A stretch of DNA of 64,000 nt, taken from positions 382,001 to 446,000 of the forward strand of contig JAVDOI010000120.1 in NCBI GenBank assembly GCA_032191485.1, read 5' to 3'. The position numbers were made by a program, and so were the translations under genes. Source of the stretch: Leptoclinus maculatus. Taxonomy: Eukaryota; Chordata; Actinopteri; Perciformes; Stichaeidae. This document shows positions 53,685 through 64,000 of this stretch, in pieces (positions within the stretch are counted from its first letter, which is position 1; each line of letters opens with the position of its first letter). The notes beneath the pieces were generated by a model, which worked only from the letters and a program-made list of their open reading frames with translations, made no database searches and was not told where the DNA came from.

Positions 53685-55723
53685 GTAAGCTCGCTTGGCG
53701 TTGTGTGCGCGAGTGTGTGCGGCGCGGTTCCGGGGGGCCGCAGGGTGCCGGTAACTGTGTGTTTGCGTGTTTGTTTTCGTGGAGCGGATCGCCGTGGCTG
53801 TAATGTCCACCGGAAAACCTATAGGCTCTACGTGAAGCTGTCATTTTTTTGTGAGTGTGTTACGCACGGCTGTTGCCTGGCGCCGCCTGCCTCCAAACCG
53901 GACACATCCACAAACAACAAAAAAAATATCCAGCTCTCTAAGTTTTCAGGCTCGTGTCCGGCATGTTGACAGGTGTTTCCACCTGCACACGTTGTTTTTG
54001 TGACAGTTGTTTTATTCAGAGTTTGGGAGCCACCGGGGGTATTTTTTTTGTATATACATTATTCCATGGCTGTTTATATATTGTAAGCAGGGCATGTCAC
54101 GTGCGCAGATGGAGCTGCACCTTAGCCAATCGGCTTCCCCGCTATAGGCCGGCGCGTGCCCGTGCGCGCGCCGCTGTGTTGAGGTTTTTTTGCTGGTGGT
54201 GGTGGGGCAGTGCGCGCTCTCAATCTCCAAACATGACACCCCCTCCTCCTCCTCCACTTCCCTGGCAATCGGCTTTTGGGAGCGCGCATTGCTGCATTGG
54301 GGGAAATGTCAATGAGAATAATTTTGTATTTTAGGGGGAAGGTGTAGGCGGGGGTCGACGGGGAGAAATGCCTCCAAAGCTCGCCTTTTTAAAACCGGGA
54401 GTGGTACTTGTTGAAACGGCGCTCCTGGATGCGCTGGAAAAGTCTGTCCGGTGCAGTTTGAATTGAGATATATTTATGATTTATTTTTTGGGGGGGTGGT
54501 TAAGAAAGATGTTTATCTCTCTGGCACTGTAGACAATTAACAGCAGCGGCCATGGCACGTGTCAGTCTTTGTTTCGTTGATTTAAAAAAATGCAGTTCTT
54601 GACCTCTCACTGCTTTTTCTCATTAGTTCATGTCGGTTTTTATTTAGGATCTTCTCATCCATACATCTCTCCCACCCCTCCTCCTCCTCCTCCAATCCTC
54701 CATTTCTGTTGTATTTCATTAGCTCAGTTTAATCTGGTTACATCGACCTATCCCGATGTTATGGCAAGATTATCATCCACTCTTCGCCTCTGATCTCCTA
54801 ACCCTCTCCACGTTTCCTCGGCTCTCTGCCCCGGCTCTTATAATCTGGCTTTTATCGGCGGCAGTATAAAACGGTATAAGAGCACCACCATCCCCACCGC
54901 AGGAGCACCAGCGGCGGAAGGGTCGCAGTGTTGCGGCTCCACTGTTTTTTTTTTGGGGGGGGGGGGATTTAGCACTTCTGAGTCCAGATGTTGCGTGTTG
55001 AACTGTCACCTACTTACCCATCTAACCGCTTTATAATAACCCACATGGCCTGATTCCAAGCAGGCTAACGTGGTTTTCTTTTTAGTAAGAAAACCTCCTA
55101 ATGAGGGGATGCAGTGTTAAATTAAAAGGTTGGGTAATCTCTGACCTCCAGCATGAAGCTGCGAGGAATCACAATCAGCAGTGTAAACAAAAGGCTTTTC
55201 CTCCTCCATTTGGCTCCCACCAGCTCGGTCATTTAATGTGTGATTTTCCATTGAGTTTTACACCAACATTTCATGTTTTACTCAACAGAGGTAACCTATT
55301 TTCTGTCCAGATTAATTATAGCACTGCACCTGCTTCGTGTCCCGTTTTTGCTTTTCATTTATAGTCTGATTAGTGCCGTTTTAATGATTTTGTGGGTCAC
55401 TGGAGTTAAAAGCAGCAGAGGATGCTGTGTCGGCCCTTTTTTTTTTTATTAAGTGTAGCACATTTTTGAGGGTTGCAGTTACCCAGATGAAAAGGTAGTC
55501 CAATAAAAACCGGAAGGACGTTATTCAGATACCTGATTGAGACAATAAGTCCCTATGATGGTACTGAAGTCGATAGAGATACTATAAGCATGATAAATGT
55601 ACTGTGCACCTTGAATATCTTGTAGTAATATCACAGTGAAACCACAGAGGATACAAATACCACAAAGCAGAACGATGAACTCACAGTGGGATATTACAGA
55701 TTGCTGCAGCTCTATATGGGGAG

Positions 55724-55724
<1 letters not shown>

Positions 55725-55812
<88 letters not shown>
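55725..55812 (+). repeat. (TG)44 microsatellite
   Basis: Perfect TG run in lcor intron 1. Confidence 0.95.
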
Positions 55813-55813
<1 letters not shown>

Positions 55814-57068
55814 ATATAGGCTGTGTGCATATTTCTTCATTGCTGGTCGTCCACGCTCATCATTGGTTTGCTATGCGTGACAAGTTTTAGGGCCGGAGCG
55901 CAGCAGCAGCTATCAGCAGTCAGATTGAAGTCTGACGTGTTTATTGGTTGGAGGGCTAATCGGCTCTGAAAACAGGGAGAAACTGGAACGTCATAAGATA
56001 CAGTTTGTCTTCTGACCAGAGGAGGAATTTGGTTTCCAAAAGTGCTGCGAGTCCTGAAAGAAAAGCGCCGCGTTAAAGTGTTTTGACATTGATTTTGGTT
56101 CATTTTGGGCTATTTCTTTATACATTTTTCGGCATTTATGTGAAATGGCAGATGGCTGGAAAACCCCAAATATTTAGAATTGACTATCACATAAGACAAA
56201 GAAAAACAACACATCCTGAATGGAGAAGCAGTGACAAGTGAATGTTGACAATTCATTTTGCAAAAAAGTCTTGAAGCAAAAAAACTTGAAACTCCTGATA
56301 TTTGACAAGCTGTCAAACTCCAAAATAAGACAACGTTGAGAAAGAAATTATTTACTTCTTACACAAAAATGTATACCGGCCATTAAATAAAATCACGCTC
56401 CGTCATGAGCGGAACGTGTTTCTATCTAACAGCCTTGTTATTAACAGTGATGGAGACATTTGGTCTAAGGTCAGGTAAGAGAGGTGGACGTCTCTGTTTG
56501 TTACAGCGATGTGAGAGGAGGCAGCTTGTCGACACCGCCGGCCTCATCTTCTTGCCCTGCGCTGTGTACTGATAATAAAGTAGGGTCTATATGCCATAGA
56601 AAGGTTATCATTATTAATTGGTAGCAATTAAAGCCCAACTGCTGATTCCTTTGGCACATATTCTGGGGAAGAGAGTACAGCTAATTTGATCGCTGAAAGG
56701 TTGTGGCAGTGCTGTGGAGAGACAGACTGTGAGAGAGAGAGAGAGGGAGAGAGAGAGAGAGGTGTGAGTCTGGCTGGCAGATTTTTATTTTTTTTTTAAA
56801 CTTCCAACACCTCAGAGCTTCTCTGAAGAGTAAGAACGCCACCTGTTGAGCTGAACATGAGTGGAGATGCAAGGTGGGTTCTCGAGGGTTTTTCTGGTGA
56901 CTAATCCCAACCCACAGAAATAGAATAGGAGCAGAACGGACGTTTCACTCTTCTGTCGGGGTACAGAAGAAAAGTTGTCGATTAACATTAGTTGTTATGG
57001 CGACAACCAAGCCAGTGGGGGACGTAAAGTGTTATCGTTAGGTAACTAGCTTGTCCTTCCGTGCAGCG

Positions 57069-57403
57069 CATAGACTGTATATCAGAAGTAGACGTCGTCA
57101 TTGTGACGTCACCCAGTGGTTTGTGGACTGATGTTTCGAAGGCCAGAGTTCGTCGATTTTGCAGTTTAGTAATTTACTAAATGAACGTCATGCTGTATTG
57201 AAGAAGACTTGAAACTAGAGATTGAGACCATAAACTCATGTTTACAATGTTTACTGAGGTAATAAATCAAGAGAGAAGTAGAGTCATTTTCTCATAGACT
57301 TCTATAGAACCAGAGGAGTCGCCCCCTGGTGGACACTAGAGAGAATGCAGCTTTAAGACATGAAGCATCGTCTTCATTCGGCAGAACCGGAGGTTTCCAC
57401 CTG
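57069..57403 (-). mobile_element. hAT-like repeat family, copy H (335 bp, internally deleted)
   Basis: Left end CATAGACTGTAT is intact, right end CACCTG. The flanking 8-mers GTGCAGCG (57061-57068) and GTGGAGCG (57404-57411) differ at one base, consistent with an aged 8-bp target duplication. CTCF-like core at 57320-57332. Confidence 0.8.
57320..57332 (-). promoter_or_regulatory. CTCF-like core in repeat copy H
   Basis: CCACCAGGGGGCG on the minus strand. Confidence 0.5.
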
Positions 57404-58640
57404 GTGGAGCGGCGGGGAGTGAAGGGGAGGGAATTAGCAAGCTAACTAGCCAGTTGTATGCTAGTTAGCATGCTAGCTTGCTTATTCCATGAAACTTAAA
57501 TGCTACACTGATTCCAGAAAATGATCCAAACAAAGGTCTTGCGAGGAATTTGCATGTACATTTTTTTTTTAACTGTTGTTTTCGTCTTGAGTACTTAAAC
57601 ACAGAACGCAAATATTACGTGGAGAAAAAGAGACGTCGTTTTCTTTATTTTGGAACGAGGCTGATTTTTCTGAGCTTTTGCACCGCGAATAAAAGCATCA
57701 ACCGATCACGTTGTGTGGCACGGACACATTCAAAACTTACACTAATATGTGCAACAATAATGGAGGCTGCATAGTCCGCACCAACACGGAACACTTCATA
57801 ACTCTGAGCAGACCATGATCCACTCCTTCCATTCTTACCTTTCACAATAAAAGCCCTAGACGGGCATTTGCTGCTGATCTATATTCCGTCGATCAACGAA
57901 TTTGTTAATCGACTACAATCGGCTGCATGTTTCGGCTTATTTTCTATTCTTTGCTGCTGATTAATGAAGGAGTTGCTGATTCTGCAGGAGGATGAGTGCA
58001 GCGTCTTTAAAGACAGCCAATGTTTCCTCCTTTTCGTCAACGTTCTAGTCGCACTATTAAAGATCATTTATTGTAGTTAAGAGTGTCTGATCTATCTACC
58101 CATCCATCTACGCAGCTAGTCCCTCGATTACCGGCTGTACTCGGAGTCAAATCCTCCTCTTATCAAGTCAACGAAACCCCCCCCCCCCCCCCCCCCCACC
58201 AGCCCTTTCTCTAAGCGGACGGCTGTTATTTCAGTAGCGGACAGATGGACGCCCCGAGAGATCTTCCTGCCACTTTCTCATCTTGCTAATTCTTTTCATG
58301 GGCTCACTTGAAAAGAGGAAAACAAAACATGGCACATTTTATCGGGAGCTGGCTGGGAGAGTGGCAGCGATCCACCCATTTGACTGGACCGGGTGCCAAC
58401 ACTGTAAATCTCTGCGGTACCCTCTTCATTACACATGCACGCACACACACACACACACACACACACGACCTGCTCCACAGTAATGTGTGAAAGCGTGTGT
58501 GTGTGTGACGCTATCTCGGGGGCTGATCCATGCCAACCAGGAGTCCCGTGGGAGGAGGGCTGCTCTCTTTGGGGGGGGGGGTTGACTGCAATCTGTGTAA
58601 AAGCAAAATACACCACTGGCACTGAGTGAATGTCGACAGA

Positions 58641-58677
<37 letters not shown>
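58641..58677 (+). repeat. (GT)n microsatellite
   Basis: About 18 GT units; a CA run lies near 58442-58466. Confidence 0.9.
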
Positions 58678-58679
<2 letters not shown>

Positions 58680-60457
58680 CCTATATTCTTCCAGAAAGCG
58701 TCTACTGAGCGTTGTGCTCTTTTCCAGCGACGCTCTGCCTCACGTTCAATCGATAATAACACACCTTTATCTAAACTGCCAGAAGGATTCAAACCCGCTT
58801 CTGAGGAGTAAAACATTTCATGTTGCTTGTTGCCGGCTGTAGTGAAACTAGTCAAATGTTTTGTCTTTCTTTTATTCAACTTGTTAAAGAAGCGGAGAGT
58901 GTGACGGCTTTAAAAGAACAAACTGGTTTTGAGTCTCAGGAGAGGAGGAAGGCAGCTGACTTCCTCAAAAGTTTCTCTTCTTCTTTTTCTAATCTTCTTT
59001 ATACATCTTTGTTGCATTTTATTTCCTCCCCGGGGACCTTTCTCGTTTATCTGATGGGGACCGGAAGCTTTTAATTGTTGTTGTTGAGTGTTGGAGCATC
59101 TTCAAGAGAAATGCCACATAAGAGGCCAAACAGTTTGTTAAAGTTTAGATGAAACAAGGGCGAGAAATTATTGAATATCACAATACTTACCTCAATATCA
59201 ATGTTGCAACAATATTGTATGGTTGACCGTTAGAGCCATATGGTGAGAGACCATTTACACAATAAGACTTTTGATAAATAATTATTTATTTACTGCAAAA
59301 GCCGGGGGGTTTGACTCTTAGTTTGAAACTCTTTCTTTACTATTTTTTTTGACATTTTACCCAAAAATAAAAAAGCATCAGTTCCATTCTTCAGACATTC
59401 AAGGATCTCCAAAACACAGTAGTTTAAAATGTCTCGTGTGTGTATATTTAATGTTGTTCATCCTTTTCTGTTTGCTCGTTATTAAAATGTTAAAACCAAA
59501 GATGCAGTCTGGTCCTGTAGCCTTTATAATGATGATTAAACTGTAATTCTACTTAGACACCCACCTTCACACCGTACACGTGGCCCAGCGTTGTGTGGAG
59601 ATCTTCCTCATTATTCTGCAGGATAGAATCAATAATAATTATAAATGATAGCAATAGAAGTCCCCTGAATATATTTAATATGCTAAATCAGAGCCGGGCA
59701 GGATGGAAGCTAAGAGTCTAATATTCAGATGATAAGTAACTAAAGATCAGGGTATAGATGCTGCAGCTGGACTGTTTATCAGTTTACTGGTTGATATTTG
59801 ACTTCTGCCAATGAAGGATTCACCAGCTGATAACACACAATCTTATCTTATGCTTACGTCCCCCAAAACACGTCTTTATGTGTTGCAATAACCAGATTTC
59901 ATTTTTTAATATCTTACTAATGTCTGTTCTGTAACTGAGTGTGATTTGATGTCACATTGAGACAATTTAAAAAAATTAATTTTCATTTATTTTTGCTCTT
60001 ATTTTCTTATTTTGTATTCTCTCATGATATCATATGCACTTGAGGGAGCTCCAGTGTGCAGACCTTTTTATTTCTGTCTTCTTTTGGTCCAACACCTGAT
60101 TGTTTGTCAATCCTTTCTAAGTCTACATCCATAAAAACAAAAGGACTAAAATGGTGTCTATGATTTCTGATAGTTTGGAGATCAGATATCTTCTTTTCTT
60201 GACAGAGAAGCAACACGTCAGCTTCCTGCCTCTCTCTCTCTTTTCCTCCCGTCGGTCTCACCAGCGACCAAAGTCCTCCGTTTCCTTAAACTAAACTTTG
60301 CACACGGCGTCCTCGACTCAAACCAAAATTTATATAAGCATTCCATTGTTTGTGTGTGTGTGTTCCCTTTGTTATGTGAGCTCCCTGACCTCCTTGGTAC
60401 AATTATTTGTACACTGACACCATGTGGGCTCATGCACAATATAGAGTTTGTGTTTGG

Positions 60458-60488
<31 letters not shown>

Positions 60489-60649
60489 TGTGAAAGGTGT
60501 CAAGGCCTTGGAGCCGCAGGAATGTTTACTTGGACCCACCTTTAGTGAATTCCTTCTTATTCTTCCATAATGGCTGCTTTTGTGTGGAAGGTCATGTATG
60601 AGCAATTTGCTTTTCAGGGTATTTGATCAATGGCATGGAGGAGCAAGTG

Positions 60650-60795
60650 TGTGTGTTTGGGTGTGTATTACTCATGTTGTGGGGACTTAAATGTGTTTAC
60701 TCTTTTACATTGCTCGGAGTTATTGTTAAGGTATGTCCCCAGAGAATTAGTGTTAAGTCAATGTAATGTCCTGTAAAGTTATCAAAACACAACTC

Positions 60796-60839
<44 letters not shown>

Positions 60840-60930
60840 ACTGAAGTTGTGGGGACATAAATCTGTTCACACACTGACATTGTGGGGACTCGCTGTCCAT
60901 TTGGGGACAAATGCAAGTCCCCATAATGTA
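60650..60930. repeat. Dispersed TGTGGGGAC-type repeat with (GT)n core
   Basis: GTTGTGGGGAC occurs at about 60676 and 60846 around a GT array (60799-60837), and TTGTGGGGACT again near 60880. This arrangement recurs in fish genomes. Confidence 0.65.
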
Positions 60931-61948
60931 AACCATTACATTTTAGGGTGAAGACTTGGTTTAAGTTTGAGTAAGTTTAGCTTTAGGGAAGTTACAGTTA
61001 CACGACTGTTTGTGTGTCTGTGTGTGCTCTTCTATCTTTGTAAGGACCCATTTTGGACATTGAAAGTGAGGCTAGACAGTGAGGATAGTTTGTTCAGTCT
61101 TCACTTCTTCAAAGAGCTGGGAGAGGGTTAAGACTTCTCTGGTTAGCTGTGATGATTACGCTCAGGGAACGCTTTATTATTCTAATGAGGGAAGTCTGAA
61201 AACTCTGCCTCTCCCTGATAATCCGTCATGAATGGAATTAGAATAAAAGTGTGTGCCATTCAGCGTGTCATTAACAGTGAATTAATACTAAGCAGCGCCT
61301 CGGTATTCCTGAGCAAGAGGAACCGGCTAATGAGATAATAATGAAGCTGAGCAGGCGGTTAAGCAGTGTTAAGCTGTCATGGTTCAGAGTTAAAGGGACA
61401 TTCTGCAACCGTCTGCTCCGAATCATTAAATAAATAATCTGCAACATGTTGACGTTCACAGTCTGGAGCAGCAACGACTAAATTATCGGCAACTGTTTGA
61501 TTTATCATTTGATTGAAGAACACGACATGGGTCCAGCTTATCATCTGTTTTATATCATTGTATACTGAATATCTTTGGGTCGGTGGGTCTTTGGTCGGAC
61601 AAAATAAGACATTTGAAGATGTCGGCTTGGACATTTTATAGACATTTTATAGACCAAATGTTTAATCGATACTGAACATAATCGTTGGTTGCAGCCCTTT
61701 TACAGAAACAATATAGTTGGTTTGAATGAATGTAAGAAGTTAGGGAAAAAGAAGTCCCTATAGTGTCATTAGTACAGCAAACAAATTGAATTGATTATAA
61801 ATAAATATACTCTGCATAAATACAAATTAACGAGATCAAGCAAAATCCTCAAAATCCTGACATTCTGGTTGTTGAGCAGTGCTTTAAAGTGTGTTTGTTT
61901 GTGTGTGTGTGTCTCTCCATAGGGTTTAGTCTGGGCGTGTTTGTTTAA

Positions 61949-63295
61949 CCTTTCTAGCCCGAGAGGCGCCCGGTAGGGCGCCTAGTGGTACCGATTGGTA
62001 CCGACTGGTACCGAAGAAAGCTATTTTCGGTAGCAAATATAATATTTCCACAACCATGGAGCATAGCGTTTGAACGAAGAATTTCTCATGAACCGAAGCA
62101 TGTGTAACACTTTACACACTCAAAACACAATAAAACACAATCTAAGACAACATTCCTAGCCTCGTGCTAAATATCGTCACTTTTTCGCGTTCATTCGGCC
62201 GACATACGCACCCGAAATAGCCTCTCAAAAGACGCAAATCAACCTGAGAGCTTAATGCTATGTAGTTAGCAGCCGTAGCATTCAAGCACGCTTCGAACCT
62301 ACATCTCCGATTCCCTCTCTGGGAAACCCTTCAAAGTTGACCGGGGGAACAGCAGCCCCCAGCAACAATAACTCAGCCAAATAATTATGGGATGGTACTC
62401 ACAGTTTTGAAGCAAAATCATCAAACAGTGTCCTTATAGTCCTTTTTGACCGCAGAAACGGCTCCTAGTGTCCATTTCCCTTGTAAAAAACGCCGTAAAA
62501 CAAAGGAAGGGGGGTCACACACGCGGGGGGACAAGTTTCCAGCGAGGCAGTCTCAGCTGTTTACGCGCCGGCACTTCGGCTTAGATCGGATTTTTTCGGA
62601 AAAGTAAACACTTCCTGGTAAATCTGTTAACGCCATTCGATTGGCCACATGCAGCCACGTGCACAGAGCGAAAAAAAACGAAAATCGACCAATCAGGGGC
62701 TCTACAACGGCCCAATACACACCAACTATTGCGCAATCCTCCCGTAGCTCGCCGGCTTGGAGAGCTTTGGAGACGGTTCCAGCTCTCCAAAATTATTTCT
62801 AACTGCTGTATGTGATAGATTGAGCATGTAGAAGGATAAAGGAAGTTAAATATATAGTTATTTAGCTTCTAAAAGTACAATGGAACAGCTGGAGAGGCTG
62901 TTTCTGACATGACGACCTCTCGTGACCTCTCGTACACGTTTATGTCTCTTGCTCGGGCCTACTTCACTCTATTCACTCAAATTCTTTTGTAGGTGACTAC
63001 TGCCATCATTTGCTATGATGGTGGGTGGGTTTTAGGCTTCACCCTGCCTAATTTAATATTGCATTATGAATAATAGTGCTTTCTCACCATACGAATTTGA
63101 CATAGGGCTGTGTTCCATCTTCAGCAGCCATTAACCAGTAATGTACTGAACCTATTTACTCAAATCATATGAGCAAACCCTTCTTAGTGTTAATAATTCT
63201 TTGCAATGGTTCACATATACCTTGTAGTTGGGCCCTTTGCGTATGTGTACAATATTTTCGAAAATTAGTCCAAAAATCGTCTAGGGCCCAACAGG
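61949..63295. mobile_element. piggyBac-like non-autonomous transposon (about 1.35 kb)
   Basis: TTAA on both sides (61945-61948 and 63296-63299). Ends are CCTTTCTAGCCC and GGGCCCAACAGG; the second reversed gives CCTGTTGGGCCC, an imperfect match. TTAA targets and CCT...AGG ends suggest piggyBac. It contains a 10-base tandem repeat (TGGTACCGAC-type, three units near 61987-62016). No transposase frame. Confidence 0.7.
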
Positions 63296-63352
63296 TTAAA
63301 GAATCACCCACTGGGCATGGCAGCGCGCCAGGCCGCTACTGTTGCTGCTGGT

Positions 63353-63373
63353 GCACCCTGGGAAATGTAGTTC
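63353..63373 (-). promoter_or_regulatory. ZNF143/THAP11-like motif
   Basis: The minus strand reads AACTACATTTCCCAGGGTGC, close to the ACTACA-TTCCCAG-GC consensus of ZNF143 sites. It lies just outside the piggyBac-like element. No associated exon is visible. Confidence 0.4.
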
Positions 63374-64000
63374 CTCAAAGAGGGAGACAGATGGGCGCGT
63401 TGGAACAATAGAGGGAGAGAGGAGGGAGTGTTTAAGAAGGTATATTGCTTTCATAGAAAGAAACCCCGGGAGGACACGTGACGGATGAGGTTTGCACAAC
63501 AAATGACTCGGAAACAAAAGGCAATTATTTGCAATTCAAAGACAGAATGCGACTTCATTATGATTTGGCCTTGGACACGATGTGGAGCACATGGAGACGC
63601 AGGTTAGACCCTCTGCTGCTGCCTCACACACAGGAAACACTGTGGTTTAGAAACGCAACAATCAAAGCACCGTCTTTATTTCCTGCAGATCTACTTCGTG
63701 TTTTTCAAGACATTGATTCGTAGATGAATTAGAGACTTTCTGGAAGTAAATGAACCTCCTCTTAGCTTAAAATTCTGATTTATGCTGGAACACTTTCAGA
63801 GGTCGACTTGTATGGGCTGTCGCGGTGGAGGCATTCCCCCCCGCGGTGATGATGATTGGCCCAACTGCATAATATGCGGTATTATTTCATTATATATTTT
63901 TTTGCAAATTACTTATCCTAATTTTAGTGTTTCAAAAATAAGGTTTATTCTTCGGCTGACATGACGGATATTGATGTTTTTTAAATTAAAAAGAAGCCAT

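Larger units (their letters stand above)
53685..64000 (+). other. lcor intron 1 (runs off the window)
   Basis: Contains copy H of the hAT-like family, GT arrays, C21 (58177-58197), a repeat with GTTGTGGGGACATAAAT phrases (about 60650-60930), and a piggyBac-like element (61949-63295). Repeat-poor sequence at about 55000-55400 may be conserved. No coding exon recognised. Confidence 0.7.

Noticed and set aside
58820..59074. Frame containing GFESQERRK, considered as lcor exon 2
   Set aside because: Only GFES matches the expected continuation; the next residues do not resemble the LCOR/LCORL family.
63478..63723. 81-codon plus-strand frame near the window end
   Set aside because: No known family, and no supporting splice sites or neighbours.

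Overview
This is vertebrate nuclear DNA, most likely from a teleost fish. Coding exons are small and split by GT-AG introns, microsatellites are abundant, and many segments resemble fish dispersed repeats (a tRNA-derived SINE, TTAA-flanked piggyBac-like elements, hAT-like elements with 8-bp target duplications). Apart from very short or tandem-repeat reading frames, only three protein-coding loci can be supported: hoga1 (+), morn4 (-) and the first coding exon of lcor (+). From memory, the human orthologues all lie in 10q24.1-q24.2, which supports the calls.

Layout. 1-1.28 kb: a TCATC-type pentanucleotide satellite in two blocks. 2.9-18.0 kb: hoga1 on the + strand in seven coding exons, 987 coding bases and 328 codons plus the stop; every junction keeps frame. 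18-34.9 kb: the gap between the converging hoga1 and morn4 3' ends, mostly repeats, with a 307-bp GA array and a 0.9-kb terminal-inverted-repeat element. 34.98-48.21 kb: morn4 on the - strand in four coding exons, 453 coding bases and 150 residues. Its first intron appears to use a GC donor and a TG-repeat acceptor. A promoter-like, GC-rich block with an inverted CCAAT box and a possible untranslated first exon lies near 50.4-50.7 kb. 53.3-54.3 kb: a CpG-rich promoter and the first coding exon of lcor, divergent from morn4. The lcor intron then runs to the end of the window and contains another piggyBac-like element.

The three genes do not form a pathway. HOGA1 is the mitochondrial aldolase of hydroxyproline catabolism, MORN4 is a small MORN-repeat protein that binds class III myosin, and LCOR is a nuclear corepressor.

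The most notable non-genic signal is a dispersed hAT-like repeat family with eight copies in the window. Six copies contain the same 13-base near-consensus CTCF core, and several contain YY1-like CCATCTTG motifs. The copies just downstream of morn4 and just upstream of its first coding exon carry this motif in convergent orientation. Whether CTCF binds there cannot be judged from sequence.
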